Shown in pieces: positions 17,956 to 29,129 of a stretch of 64,000 nucleotides of DNA. The notes under the pieces were generated by a model. It was given only the letters and a program-made list of their open reading frames with translations, had not been told where the DNA came from and searched no databases. The translations under genes and the position numbers were made by a program. The stretch is from a virus, in IMG/VR virus record IMGVR_UViG_3300025806_000014, positions 19,617 to 83,616 of that record; one strand, 5' to 3'. Numbering within the stretch: the stretch's first letter is position 1; the number at the start of each line of letters is the position of its first letter.

Positions 17956-20900
17956 TTACAGGTCTGCTTCCCCAATGAAAGTATTAGCTCCACTTCTTCC
18001 TCCTCCGCCGCCACCTGACCTAGTACTTACGGCAGTTTGTGTTAATGAAGGTCTTAATGCTGATACAACTTTTTCTAAATCACTTAAGCCTTTAGTTACT
18101 GTTGCTTTAGGGAATACATCTATACTTAATCTATCAGATCTATAATTAGCAGAAACTTCAATATCAAATTGAACTACATCTGAATTATTTGGATATAAAT
18201 CAAACCCAATTCTTTTAGTATATGTTAAGTTAACAGTAGAACCTGTTTCATCACCACCAATATTACCTAAACCTGTACCTGATGTAGTTCCAAAATAATC
18301 AGTCATTCTATATTGGAATACCAAAGGAACACTAACAGCATTCTGTTGGCCAAACTGTATTACTTCTCTAGATTGTATAGAATCTCCATCTACTTGAATA
18401 TTCAAATGATTATCAGAAGATATAAACAGATAAGATCCACAAGACTGCCTTCCTAAAGTATATTGGTCAAAACCTTCAAATGAATTTTTAGCATTTCTAG
18501 AATAACCACCAGTAATATAACCAGCAGCAGTAGTATCCCACAGATTTACTAAAGCAGCCGACGATAATGATGGGCTAGGCTGAAGTACTTGTCCAGTATC
18601 AAAAGTAAGCCCTGCGTATGGCGCGCCTGTTGCGGTTGACAAATTATACAAGTCGGTAACATTTTCATTTAAATAAATTCCTTGTTGTTTTCCGTAAGGA
18701 GAATCAGAAGTTAACGGTGAAAACTTAGACTGTCTAAATAATACAGCAGCTGTACCATTACCGGCAACAGTACAATCTATTCCTCCACCTGGAATAATTA
18801 CTGGCAATGTATTAATATCACCAGTTAAAGATTCATAAGCAGCTTTATATGCAGTGTAATTAGTTAAAAACGGGTGTGCAATTGAAACTGATACTAAATT
18901 ATCAGCAGGTGTTTGCGAACCTGGATAAGAAGCTGTTGTAGTAGGAAGCCCAGTATCTAAAAATCCACCACCCCAAATAAATTGTGTTGTCGGATCAGAA
19001 ACTGTAGTTGCAGCTGGTGCATTATAAAAATTTTCTAATGTATCTAAATTAAAAGTATAACCATTTGTTGGTAAATCTGCATTAAGATAACTATAAAAAT
19101 TACCTTCGGCAGATACATCAGCAAATCTACTATAAATAAACTGATTCTTATTTTGTGTAGACTGAAATGGTGGTTGAGAAACCATTTGCCCATACTTTGT
19201 GCTGGCAGTAACATCAGGATTTGTTAAAAGAATTGGTGATAGATCATATTTTCTAATCGTATTATAATCAGCATCATCACCCCTGTATGTAGCCCTATCA
19301 TTTGACTGATTATCTTTACTATTATCTAGCCATGAATATGTTGCTGGTAAAATAACCGAACCATTTATTATACTTCCAGTGTTAGTTGGCGAATATAAGC
19401 CAGGGTTTTCAGATTGTTTTACCATCCTACTTCTATTACCAGTAATTCTAGCTATTAACTGTAAAGCAGTTTGTGATCTATTTGCAATGTTAATAAAATA
19501 AGTCTTTGAAACAATAGCACCTCTAGGATCATCCAATCCATCAACTTCTTGTGAATAGAATCCAGCAAATACTTTTGTAGTTGCATTTCTTCTTAAATTA
19601 AATGTATTACCAGTATCATCAACTAAAGTAGTTACTAGTTCACCTTGTGCACTGCTTAGTATTTCTGAAAACAGATCCAATTGATTTTGCATATCTTGTA
19701 ATTTTGTAAACAAATCAATTGGTGTTTGATTCTCGGATAGAAAACCAGAAGCAATTACTGGAGATGAATGAGCAAAATATGTTTCATTAGCAGTAAAAGA
19801 ACTGCTTAAGTGAGTAGGTAACCCAATAGATTCTAAATTTTCATTTAATGAAACTAGCGCTAAGTCTTCTTGGTTTTGAGTCAATATAGATTCAAGAGCA
19901 CTATCAGAACTTAAATCAGCTGGAAATTCTACTCTTATAGCTGTACTCCATTCACTTTCTAATGGATTAGCTGGCCACCCTGCTTCAGAAATAGATTTAA
20001 CTTGTATTTCTACTTGTTCACCTTTTCTAATTGGAATGTCTAATTGATTAATATTTACTGCATCTGCATTATCATCATTAATAGCAACCCATTCATATAA
20101 ACCAGTTATAGTATTTTTAACCCTAGGTCTTAATACACTATCCACTATTACATAATTAGAAAATGCACCTTGGCTAGTACCAGACCCGTCAGTATAAGTA
20201 AATTGATCTACTGCATTAGCAGCACCGTCCGACGAAAGATACCTGTAACGATATTTAAATTTTATTATATCCTGTACACCTGTTTCAGGAGCTGATTTTT
20301 CTTGTGGCATTGCCCAGAATCCTCTTACTCTATATTTAGGAGTTATACTACTTACAGAATTATCAGATGCAAAAGAATCAATTTCGGTAACTACAGATGA
20401 ATATAATTTAGCCTGTGATGCTCTTTCAGTAATTAAACCTTGTAACGCATTTTTATCTGAATCCCTTTCAACTTCAGTAGTATAATTAGTTGTTTGTATT
20501 TTTGCTCTACTTTGAGAAATAGCAACATCTAATTCACTAAGTGTTGCTTGTATTGTACTCTTTTGATTATTTAAGTCTTTAAGCTGAACAATAGAATCTG
20601 AATTACTAACCTGGCCATTTATTAAAGCCACACTAAAATCCTCAGAAGTTAAAACTGGAGCATTAGGTGTTAAACCTTCCCTACTTGTTGGCATCTTGTC
20701 TTGTGCAAACGATAAAAGATATCTACCAAAATCAACAGCATTCTGTTGATAATAATCTGCTAAAGTCTGCTGAGTACCAGCAGCATTAATAGTTGTTAAA
20801 TTATTTGTATAAAATCCACTACCCGGTGACCAATTAACAGCAGGTATTTTTGAATCTGGATCAATAGGTTTAATAAAGGTTACACATCTTTCATTAAATC

Positions 20901-21867
20901 CAACAGTAACGTCTACCTCTAAAGTATCACTTAATGAAGATCCTATTTTTAAAACATCAGCACCTATACTTATAGTCCTAGAACCTTCCTGTAATCTTAC
21001 TGTAACGGAATTAGTACTAGCATCAATCTGTGTTACTGTGTATCGAGTATCAATTGGTGTAGATACTACTTCTAAACTATCTCCTACTTTAAGTTGTACA
21101 GTATCAGCAAAATCAGCCTCCGAATCTGTATAAAATATTTTATTTAACTTATATAATTTTTGAACAGTTGTTTGCTCTACACCATTTACAGTTTCAGTAA
21201 CACTTTCCTCTCCAATTCTAATTACACTAAAGTTACCAGAGTATCTCTTATCTCTTGGTGGTAAATCTACTACAGCCTCGTCTAATACATAAGCTATATT
21301 CTTTTCTACAATTTGTTGTAAAAAAGTATCATAATCTATTACTGCATTCCCATTATAATTTGATTCAAAGTAATTAATTTTACTTTGTGAGTTTGTATCT
21401 AAAATGTATCTTTGTACAATAGCCCTTTCAGTATCAATAGGAGCCTGCCCTGTAATATCAAATGCTACAAATAATAATGGATTTATTAATTCCTCAAAAA
21501 ACCAATTAGGTTTAATATCAAATTCATTAATGGAATTTAATGAAGTAAGATCTTGTGCCTCGGTTGGTAATTTAGCTAAAACTAATTTTCTAAATGTACC
21601 ATCAGCTAATCTTATAGAACTATTACCGTCATTAAAGTTAGTAATAGTATTAATGTTTGTATTTAATCTGTCTACCGAATTTTTAAGAAAACCAAAACTT
21701 GGAATAGTAATCCTAGAATTTGTACCATCATTATTCTGAATGTTAACAGTTACAGAATCTCTACTTGATGTAATCGCTTGATTTACTTTCTCAAAGCTCT
21801 CCAGTGAATTGTTAAAAAGTCTTAACAGTTCCGGAAGCATTGTTTGTATTGAATTATTTTCAGCCAT
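17956..21867 (-). CDS. Very large virion protein with FN3-like region
   Basis: 1303 residues. The N-terminus is helical (MAENNSIQTMLPELLRLFNN). Residues about 430-500 form a coiled coil. Residues about 515-660 look like fibronectin-III or Ig-like sandwiches (KYRVRGFWAM, IKFKYRYRYLSSDG, VEIQVKSISEAGWP). The C-terminus has a flexible Gly-rich linker (SGGGGGGRSG) before the last ten residues. No family is recognised. Its place among baseplate-proximal genes suggests a fibre or wedge-peripheral component. Confidence 0.6.
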   Translation of the reverse strand: MAENNSIQTMLPELLRLFNNSLESFEKVNQAITSSRDSVTVNIQNNDGTNSRITIPSFGFLKNSVDRLNTNINTITNFNDGNSSIRLADGTFRKLVLAKLPTEAQDLTSLNSINEFDIKPNWFFEELINPLLFVAFDITGQAPIDTERAIVQRYILDTNSQSKINYFESNYNGNAVIDYDTFLQQIVEKNIAYVLDEAVVDLPPRDKRYSGNFSVIRIGEESVTETVNGVEQTTVQKLYKLNKIFYTDSEADFADTVQLKVGDSLEVVSTPIDTRYTVTQIDASTNSVTVRLQEGSRTISIGADVLKIGSSLSDTLEVDVTVGFNERCVTFIKPIDPDSKIPAVNWSPGSGFYTNNLTTINAAGTQQTLADYYQQNAVDFGRYLLSFAQDKMPTSREGLTPNAPVLTSEDFSVALINGQVSNSDSIVQLKDLNNQKSTIQATLSELDVAISQSRAKIQTTNYTTEVERDSDKNALQGLITERASQAKLYSSVVTEIDSFASDNSVSSITPKYRVRGFWAMPQEKSAPETGVQDIIKFKYRYRYLSSDGAANAVDQFTYTDGSGTSQGAFSNYVIVDSVLRPRVKNTITGLYEWVAINDDNADAVNINQLDIPIRKGEQVEIQVKSISEAGWPANPLESEWSTAIRVEFPADLSSDSALESILTQNQEDLALVSLNENLESIGLPTHLSSSFTANETYFAHSSPVIASGFLSENQTPIDLFTKLQDMQNQLDLFSEILSSAQGELVTTLVDDTGNTFNLRRNATTKVFAGFYSQEVDGLDDPRGAIVSKTYFINIANRSQTALQLIARITGNRSRMVKQSENPGLYSPTNTGSIINGSVILPATYSWLDNSKDNQSNDRATYRGDDADYNTIRKYDLSPILLTNPDVTASTKYGQMVSQPPFQSTQNKNQFIYSRFADVSAEGNFYSYLNADLPTNGYTFNLDTLENFYNAPAATTVSDPTTQFIWGGGFLDTGLPTTTASYPGSQTPADNLVSVSIAHPFLTNYTAYKAAYESLTGDINTLPVIIPGGGIDCTVAGNGTAAVLFRQSKFSPLTSDSPYGKQQGIYLNENVTDLYNLSTATGAPYAGLTFDTGQVLQPSPSLSSAALVNLWDTTAAGYITGGYSRNAKNSFEGFDQYTLGRQSCGSYLFISSDNHLNIQVDGDSIQSREVIQFGQQNAVSVPLVFQYRMTDYFGTTSGTGLGNIGGDETGSTVNLTYTKRIGFDLYPNNSDVVQFDIEVSANYRSDRLSIDVFPKATVTKGLSDLEKVVSALRPSLTQTAVSTRSGGGGGGRSGANTFIGEADL

Positions 21868-21890
21868 TATCTAGGTTTCAATTTTATTAT

Positions 21891-24053
21891 TTATTTGATG
21901 CAATCATATACAAAACTTAACACTCCTTGCTCTGTACAAATTAGATCAATTATTGGAATGTTAGTATTGCTTAATTTAGCATTAGGTATAGTTGCAGCCA
22001 ATTTTCCAAATGAACCAGTATTAAGTCTACTTGGAGAATCGGTATATATTTTTATATCACGAGATCCCATAAGAGGAATGTTGTTAAATGTTAGTCTTAC
22101 TGTTTGTCCAGTTCTCCACTGAATATCAGTATCATCAATATAAATAGCTAAATCACCAGCAGCTGTATTTATAGTATCTAGTCTTAACATATTTGTATAT
22201 GTTCCTAAATCTACAAATACCCTAGGATCAACTACATTTAAGTTTAATGGTGCAACTGTAGTAATTGGAACATTACCAGCATCTACTGGTACCATTAAAT
22301 TATATGCTTGCACATTATTAGATATTTGAATTTGATTAGGTGTGTTAGTGTTAACTGTTATACCTGTTCCTTGTCTAACAACTTCAGTGTTATATTGTAA
22401 AGTAGTAGCAACCTCACCGTTAGCTAATGCTTGAATTTCATCAGAGTTTTTAGCAATTAAATCTAACAATGTAGTACTACTTGCAAAAGCCAATGAAGCA
22501 TTATCAATTTGTGTTTGTAAACTATTAATTTGCGACTGTAAGAATGCAGATGTACTAACTGAATTAAGAGTATTCTCAACAGCAGCTAATCTTAATTCCA
22601 TGTCAGCTATCTCTAATTGCTGTCTTTGGAATATTTGAGCCGATGCTTGTAACTGCGCAGATGCATCTGAAAATAATCCCATTGAAAAAGTATTATAATC
22701 ATTTACAATTGTATCAATACCTGCAGTACCAGGAGAAGCATCAAATCTTAAATTAATTTTAAATCCATAACTATTACCATTTTGGCCAGTTGTAAGATTA
22801 GGTTTATATTTCGGGTATCTTTGAATATATCCTCCATCAGTTGTAGGAGTTATATTGTCTAAAATTAAAATACCGTATAAGTTTGTTTTAGTTTTGCTAG
22901 AATCACTTAAGTCTACCATATCATAGTAAACCGCAACTGCATTAAATTCAAATGATTCAGCTAAGTCAGTTCCATTAAATTGTGGAATAGTACTTATTGT
23001 AGCATCTTGTACAATTTGTTGATAATCATTAGGATTAAAATCTACAGATATGCCATCAAGCTCAGATCTTACATATGCAGATCCGGTAAACCCAGTAGGA
23101 TTATTATAATCTGCTGGATATTTTCTAATGTTAGCATTAAGAACACTTTCAAATGTAGTTGGTTCTGTGAAGTAAGCATCTACAGTATTAGGAGGTGTTG
23201 TTTCATCCATCCAGTTACCACCAGAAATTGGTAGTGCTGGGTCTGTTATTGAAGCCGTAGCATAAGGTAAAGTATACCCAGCAGGTCCTGCACCTTGTAA
23301 AGGTTGGTCATAATCATAATAAGCAAATATGTCTAATCCTTGTGGGTGGACTGTTGCTGAATTCCTTCCCATTATATACTCGCTTGTACCTTGGATTTTT
23401 AATGATGGTTGATAGTTATTATCAGATACTGAATCAAAGAGGATTGTAGGTGTTCTACCCACCTCTGTCGGTACATTAATATATAATTCCGTATAAGCTT
23501 CTCCGGCTTTATCTACATTATTTACAATATCAATTTCACCAATATATCTAACTACTCTTCTATACTGTCGAGTCCCAGATAAAACTTCATCTTCTTCAAC
23601 AAATCTTTTATCTGTAATACTACTTGCTTTCTCTAATGCAGTAGCTTCTCTAAATCGCATAGCACCAGTTTCCTTTAACCATTTAAAGAATACTCTTTCT
23701 GTAACTGTTAGGTTAGTTGTGTTATCATATGTTGCATCACTGATAATAAGTTCTTCTAAATTCAGCGCGTAGTTTTGAAGACTTTCAGTAAAATTAACAT
23801 TAGGATCACCTTTTAAGCCACCACTCCATATTGCACCATCTATTGTATCAAACTGCATATAGTTCTGAAAATTACTAAATGTGGTTGGATCTAATCTATC
23901 CATATCAGGTAGATTAAGAAGCACAAACTTAGAAAAGACTAACTTTAACTCATCATTATTGAGAGTTCTAGATAAGTCTTTAGCAGAGGAAGAGAACGTG
24001 TAAAATGTTCCCCCGTCTGCTTGCGGAGTTCTGATTAAGGGCGTTGTTGCCAT
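21891..24053 (-). CDS. Large virion structural protein
   Basis: 720 residues. The N-terminal part (about 1-230) is mixed alpha/beta with SSSAKDLSRTLNNDELKLVF near the start. A coiled coil at about 475-545 contains QLEIADMELRLAAVENTLNS. A beta-rich C-terminal domain follows. The organisation suits a trimeric baseplate-to-fibre protein. It occupies roughly the gp8/gp9 position relative to gp6, but sequence similarity is not evident. The ATG follows an A-rich leader without a Shine-Dalgarno sequence. Confidence 0.6.
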   Translation of the reverse strand: MATTPLIRTPQADGGTFYTFSSSAKDLSRTLNNDELKLVFSKFVLLNLPDMDRLDPTTFSNFQNYMQFDTIDGAIWSGGLKGDPNVNFTESLQNYALNLEELIISDATYDNTTNLTVTERVFFKWLKETGAMRFREATALEKASSITDKRFVEEDEVLSGTRQYRRVVRYIGEIDIVNNVDKAGEAYTELYINVPTEVGRTPTILFDSVSDNNYQPSLKIQGTSEYIMGRNSATVHPQGLDIFAYYDYDQPLQGAGPAGYTLPYATASITDPALPISGGNWMDETTPPNTVDAYFTEPTTFESVLNANIRKYPADYNNPTGFTGSAYVRSELDGISVDFNPNDYQQIVQDATISTIPQFNGTDLAESFEFNAVAVYYDMVDLSDSSKTKTNLYGILILDNITPTTDGGYIQRYPKYKPNLTTGQNGNSYGFKINLRFDASPGTAGIDTIVNDYNTFSMGLFSDASAQLQASAQIFQRQQLEIADMELRLAAVENTLNSVSTSAFLQSQINSLQTQIDNASLAFASSTTLLDLIAKNSDEIQALANGEVATTLQYNTEVVRQGTGITVNTNTPNQIQISNNVQAYNLMVPVDAGNVPITTVAPLNLNVVDPRVFVDLGTYTNMLRLDTINTAAGDLAIYIDDTDIQWRTGQTVRLTFNNIPLMGSRDIKIYTDSPSRLNTGSFGKLAATIPNAKLSNTNIPIIDLICTEQGVLSFVYDCIK

Positions 24054-24075
24054 GTATTTTTTCTTTCTTTAATTA

Positions 24076-24720
24076 TTATGATAGTACATATCCTTGTCCA
24101 CCAACTATGTACCAAACTGGAACGCCTGATCCATTGTCAATTGCCAAAAGATGTACACTTTCTCCTACTGCATTTAAAGTAATGTAATCATTAGTACCTG
24201 TTGTAACTAAGTTACTTGAGATACCTTGGATTTGTACACTACCGCTACCTTCGGTGCAAATAAAGAAAATTTCTTGTCCTATACTTCCACTATATAAAGT
24301 AAGTGCTAATGTATTTGTAATATCTGTATTACCACACCTATTAATTGAATAAGGTGGAATTGCAGTACTATTACCAACATTAATTGCCATACCTGCTCCA
24401 GCTGTGGTATCATTAAGAGGTGTAGGGTTTGTATCATTTCTGAATATAGCACCACCATTTAAATTTAAATTACCAGTCATTTTGACATTTGTTAAAATAT
24501 CAAAAGTACTAGCATTAATATCAAGTAGTATTGTACTAAGCCCAACTCTCAATGCCTCAGTTGAAAGATTGTTTAAATTAGTGATTGTACCTGCGGTTGG
24601 AGCAAAGTATGTCTCCATCGCATTAATTTCACTAGCAAGAACATTAAAGTTATCATTAATTACTAACCTCGATCCTGATAAAGAATCGGTTCCTAAAATT
24701 TCTGTTACGCTGATTGCCAT
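24076..24720 (-). CDS. Short fibre-like protein sharing an N-terminal module
   Basis: 214 residues. The first 30 residues (MAISVTEILGTDSLSGSRLV) match in pattern the start of the Hint-bearing fibre at 10122: hydrophobic-x-E-I, D-S/T-x-S, then N-x-NF. This suggests a common virion-docking module. The rest is Gly/Thr/Asn-rich beta structure. It abuts the 1376-residue gene upstream. It is probably a short tail fibre or fibre adaptor. Confidence 0.6.
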   Translation of the reverse strand: MAISVTEILGTDSLSGSRLVINDNFNVLASEINAMETYFAPTAGTITNLNNLSTEALRVGLSTILLDINASTFDILTNVKMTGNLNLNGGAIFRNDTNPTPLNDTTAGAGMAINVGNSTAIPPYSINRCGNTDITNTLALTLYSGSIGQEIFFICTEGSGSVQIQGISSNLVTTGTNDYITLNAVGESVHLLAIDNGSGVPVWYIVGGQGYVLS

Positions 24721-24721
24721 T

Positions 24722-27700
24722 TTATTTTGTTTGTTTTATATTTAAGATATTTCTACCTTTTTTATATTTATTCCCATTCGTATCTGTAAGTTCTAATGTT
24801 ATCATATACTTTCCTGGGTCTTTAAAAAGATATGTTAGATACTTGCTTTCAAAATATATATCAGCCACTGATGAGTTAGTAGTATTGGAGATGGTCCATC
24901 TAGGAGCATCCTTTCCAACTATTCTACATTTATCATAGACAAACATGGCCCATGACATCGGTGGTAATACTTTTCCATCATTAATAAACTTAGCAGTTCC
25001 CCATGTAGGATTGCTAGTTATACTTTGGCTTGATTTATAAATTCTACTTAAACAATCTACATTTCCACCCGATGGTAATCTTTCAAATGGTACATAACCA
25101 GATGGATTACTCGGTAGTGCAAATATTGAATTTAATGTAGTAGTGTTAGGCTTTACTAATAGCTTACTTATATAATTTGTATATAGAGCATGACCTAACG
25201 GATTGTTTGATTCAACTAATATAGGAGTATCGGCAGTCCATTCAGGTGCTAAAGTTCCACCACTTACATAAGTAGTAATAAAATCCCACTCTGCATAAAT
25301 TAACAAGTATAAATACTCTCTCATTAATAATGCATTAAATTCATCTAGCGACTGCCCAGGCTGCTGTGTGTAGCCTGATGTATCAAATACACCGTTTGAA
25401 ATTGCTTCGGCCATTGCTGTATAGGTTGGCCCATATGCTGATGTTTGATTAAATACATTAGGATATGCACCAGGCAAACCAAATGTTGTTATAGTATGAA
25501 GCAAATGTTCTAATACTTCTGTAATTTGGGCCTGCGGTGTAAGACCGTCATTTTGCCAAATAAAATCAACGTTTGCATTATTATCATTAGTTTGATCCCA
25601 CCCTGCTAAATCCTCTAAAGCTGGTGTATATGAACCCATCCCAATATAACCTATTCTTTGAATTGTTTTTAGTGATTGCATTTTTGCCAATACTGCTGCT
25701 TGTTTATTATAAATTATTCCAGCACTATCAGGATTTAATATCATTTCAGCACACCTTGCAATTTTTTCTACAAAAGCATCCTTAACAGCCGGTGCTCCAC
25801 TTATTGCACCTACTGAAAGTAAAGTCATTCCATTTATTGGTAATGCTTTAGCAAAAGGTGGGTATACTGTTGTTGCTGCTATTGGCCCACCAACATAATC
25901 TGTAGAATTACCAGTACCACTTGCACAAACTCTAAGTCCATTTGAATCTACAATATCTACTGATTTAAAATCTCCATGTTTGCCATAATATCTAGAAACT
26001 GCTTGAACAAACATTTCACTATTAATAGAATTTAAAACTAAGTTATAAACATATTTATTAATAATAGGATTAGTGCTAACATTAAGCTGACTAACAGCAT
26101 CTCCTAATGTAAGAGTTGATGCATCAAAGAAATGAGTACCTACTGTATTATCAAGCTCTGTAATTTGCAAATAAGTATTAGGCTTCATTTCACTAAACTG
26201 AAAAAATGCAGGAGTGTCACCAGTTGTAGCAGTCATTTCCCACCATAAGTGATAAGCATTATTCCAAGTACATAATGGACGATTTAAATTTTTCCATTGA
26301 TAAGGGCCACTAAAACTAGCCTTACCATCATCTTGATAATTTAATAATTGAAAGTCTGTTGATGTTCCGATACCAAAAGTATTTAATATAGCATTAACTC
26401 TATCAAGAGAATCATATAAGCTTGGTGTTTCTTCATCCCATGTTACTGTAGGTGATTGTGGTAAATTCCATAAAGATCCATAATTTTTCCATGTATATTT
26501 TCCTTCACTACTCCATGTATATCTTTCCTTTCTTCCTTGATACCATCCTGAATATTCTACTTCTCTAGCATCTACACAAATTGCATCATGTTTTACTGAT
26601 GATGAAATATTATTATATAAATCAAATAATTTCATTTCAACATTATAACTACCAACATAAGGTAAGGTTAAAGGGAGAGTTCCGTATTGTCCTATAGTTC
26701 CTCTTATTTGAAAAAAGTATGCAGGTGAAACATCAGATGCATCTTTATAAATTGTCCATTCTATTTCTGCAAAATTACCTGATTCTAAACCATCCCACGT
26801 AAATAAAGTTTCACCAGGTAATTGAATATCAGTAAACTGCCCACCGCTCGCAGGGTTTGCTAAAGTAGCGCTTGCAACAAATCGATTAACATCGTTTCCA
26901 TAACCTCTAATACATGGACCTATTTCATTAGTAACCTGTGACCAATCAAACCATAACCACGGATCAACTTGTGCCGTTTTAAACGCAGCTACTTGATTAA
27001 ATATCGAAGTTGTAATTGTCTGTATAGTATCTCCTGCAACTACTGTATGTGTTGCAGAGGTTCCTGTCGCAGGATCGCTTAATTTATAAACATCACCAAC
27101 AGCTGCACCTTGAACATTAAAATCAAAAGTAAAAAAATCATTAGCATTTGTTAACTGTTCCCAAGTGCTATCAATATTATCCCATGTTAAATTATTAAAG
27201 CTATCATTAGTTAAAGTAATTAATGCACCGGCTTTAGCACCAGGTTGATCTGGTAAATATTCAGAAGAATACCCTTGCTTATAATCTAAACCTGCCACTT
27301 TATTTAAGTTAGGTGCATATCTTGCAAAATAAGCAGCATAGACACCAGCAACGTCTTTTAGCTGTACATTACCACCATTCTGTAAAGCACCTAGTACACT
27401 ATTAGGATCAGGCCCAATTGGTGGTGGTGGTAAAATTTGACCAGGAGTATAATTCATTAACATATTTTGCCCTACTGAAGCGGCACCTGCAGATAGTGGC
27501 GCAATATAAGCATTACAATAATTAATTATAGCCTGCCCCACAACAGCGGCTTCATCTAAACAAAATGAATCAAAAGTTCTTAAGTCTTCTATATAAGTAC
27601 ATGCAGCTGGAAAAACTTTAAAATCAGTATTAATACCAGCTTTTATAGTATTTGTATCATTTCTACTTATAGTGTTGGTAACCTCTAATAATCCAAAGAA

Positions 27701-28852
27701 ATCAGCTTCTGCCGTAATACCTTTAATACGAGCATTAAGAGGAAGGTATTCATTTTCTAATTTTCTTTTTAAACCAAATAGTTTAATTAAGATTTCCTCA
27801 ATAGTAAAATCTTGCAATTCTTCTGTTACTGGTAAATCCTCATCTGTAAATTTCCCAGGGACTATTTTATTAATTCTATAAATAAGACTAAATAAACTAG
27901 TCTTTCTAAAGTTTTTGTTTGGTAATGTTATTTGCTTATCATCAAACTGAGCAGTAGGAGAAAATAAATCTATTGAATTGCTTTGTATGTATTTTCCAAA
28001 TTGTGGAGAATTAGCATTTACATTTCTCCAAAATTCTTTAAGCTTTAAATTATCATAACCAAAAAACTTAATAGCATTTATTAAACCTTTATAAGAACCG
28101 ATAAAAGGATATATGTTATTTCCTTCCATCATAATTTCTTTACGCTTAAGATTAATCTCTACATAATCAGGTAATGCTTCTTTTATATTAGTTTCTCTAA
28201 AAACAGTACTATCAGATGCAATAACATTATAACCCATGTTTTGAGTCATAACTCTTAATCTCTCATCTTCTTCAATACTTTCAGCATACACCATAAATTC
28301 ACCTACAATAGTGTTAGAACATTTATCAGTTATGATTAGTTTTCTCCTATAAGTATTTTCAAATTCAGATGAAAATGTTATATCAACCTGTAATGCTTCA
28401 GATTTAATTTGATCTGTTATAATAAAACCTGCAGCATTTGTAGTTTGATCAGGATCGTATTGCAAAGGTGCAACTAATTTATCAACCTTTATTAATGGCG
28501 GGCCATCAGGTTCTTGTACTAATGCTGATTGTGTACCTGTATTAAAATCTTTGTTAAATTGAAATAAAAATATTTGATTAGGCTTTGTGGTTTTCCAACT
28601 TACTTCCCAATCACAAGTACTGCCTGTAGGATCAGGCTGGTTGTAACCATGTGGATAACCAAATTTAAAAGTACCACTATCCTTGTCTATCATTTTTTGC
28701 AAAATGAATATTTGGTTTACTTCAAATAAATCAATAGAAACTTGTGGCAAGAAAATGTCACCAGTCCACTTGTCAGTAGAACTGTCATATGCCATATTGT
28801 AATTCTTCCCATACTTATCGAAGAAATATAAATGTTGCCAATTTTTGGTCAC
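24722..28852 (-). CDS. Very large baseplate-associated protein (gp7 position)
   Basis: 1376 residues, encoded right after gp6 and a small protein, where T4 has gene 7. The N-terminus (MTKNWQHLYFFDKYGKNYNM) is followed by mixed beta domains. One segment near residue 750 and the C-terminal 70 residues (YLFKDPGKYMITLELTDTNG) look like PKD/Ig-like folds. The middle includes a Trp-rich stretch (WYQGRKERYTWSSEGKYTW). The wedge role is inferred from order. No catalytic motif is seen. Confidence 0.6.
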   Translation of the reverse strand: MTKNWQHLYFFDKYGKNYNMAYDSSTDKWTGDIFLPQVSIDLFEVNQIFILQKMIDKDSGTFKFGYPHGYNQPDPTGSTCDWEVSWKTTKPNQIFLFQFNKDFNTGTQSALVQEPDGPPLIKVDKLVAPLQYDPDQTTNAAGFIITDQIKSEALQVDITFSSEFENTYRRKLIITDKCSNTIVGEFMVYAESIEEDERLRVMTQNMGYNVIASDSTVFRETNIKEALPDYVEINLKRKEIMMEGNNIYPFIGSYKGLINAIKFFGYDNLKLKEFWRNVNANSPQFGKYIQSNSIDLFSPTAQFDDKQITLPNKNFRKTSLFSLIYRINKIVPGKFTDEDLPVTEELQDFTIEEILIKLFGLKRKLENEYLPLNARIKGITAEADFFGLLEVTNTISRNDTNTIKAGINTDFKVFPAACTYIEDLRTFDSFCLDEAAVVGQAIINYCNAYIAPLSAGAASVGQNMLMNYTPGQILPPPPIGPDPNSVLGALQNGGNVQLKDVAGVYAAYFARYAPNLNKVAGLDYKQGYSSEYLPDQPGAKAGALITLTNDSFNNLTWDNIDSTWEQLTNANDFFTFDFNVQGAAVGDVYKLSDPATGTSATHTVVAGDTIQTITTSIFNQVAAFKTAQVDPWLWFDWSQVTNEIGPCIRGYGNDVNRFVASATLANPASGGQFTDIQLPGETLFTWDGLESGNFAEIEWTIYKDASDVSPAYFFQIRGTIGQYGTLPLTLPYVGSYNVEMKLFDLYNNISSSVKHDAICVDAREVEYSGWYQGRKERYTWSSEGKYTWKNYGSLWNLPQSPTVTWDEETPSLYDSLDRVNAILNTFGIGTSTDFQLLNYQDDGKASFSGPYQWKNLNRPLCTWNNAYHLWWEMTATTGDTPAFFQFSEMKPNTYLQITELDNTVGTHFFDASTLTLGDAVSQLNVSTNPIINKYVYNLVLNSINSEMFVQAVSRYYGKHGDFKSVDIVDSNGLRVCASGTGNSTDYVGGPIAATTVYPPFAKALPINGMTLLSVGAISGAPAVKDAFVEKIARCAEMILNPDSAGIIYNKQAAVLAKMQSLKTIQRIGYIGMGSYTPALEDLAGWDQTNDNNANVDFIWQNDGLTPQAQITEVLEHLLHTITTFGLPGAYPNVFNQTSAYGPTYTAMAEAISNGVFDTSGYTQQPGQSLDEFNALLMREYLYLLIYAEWDFITTYVSGGTLAPEWTADTPILVESNNPLGHALYTNYISKLLVKPNTTTLNSIFALPSNPSGYVPFERLPSGGNVDCLSRIYKSSQSITSNPTWGTAKFINDGKVLPPMSWAMFVYDKCRIVGKDAPRWTISNTTNSSVADIYFESKYLTYLFKDPGKYMITLELTDTNGNKYKKGRNILNIKQTK

Positions 28853-28858
28853 TATCTT

Positions 28859-29128
28859 TTAATTTATTTTTTGATACCACTTAGGAACTGCAAAATTAAA
28901 ATAAATTCTCAAGTATTTAACCCTGTTAATATAAAAGACCATAATAGGATTTAAGTAATCGGTTAAGAACTTACTAAGATGCCTATTTCTAAACATATAA
29001 GAAGACATAGAATTTTTTAATAAATCAGGAGCATAATTATATCCTGTGTTTTTTAAATCCCATCCATTTTCATATGTAGCTCTATATAAGCTAGGGAATC
29101 CTGTACTATCGTTTTTAACTGTTGCCAT
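28859..29128 (-). CDS. Small virion or assembly protein
   Basis: 89 residues. It is rich in Tyr, Phe, Asn and Arg, basic, with a hydrophobic aromatic C-terminal half (NPIMVFYINRVKYLRIYFNF). It lies between gp6 and the 1376-residue protein with 1-6 nt gaps, so it is certainly in the same operon. No family is recognised; a baseplate wedge accessory is the likely role. Confidence 0.6.
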   Translation of the reverse strand: MATVKNDSTGFPSLYRATYENGWDLKNTGYNYAPDLLKNSMSSYMFRNRHLSKFLTDYLNPIMVFYINRVKYLRIYFNFAVPKWYQKIN

Positions 29129-29129
29129 A

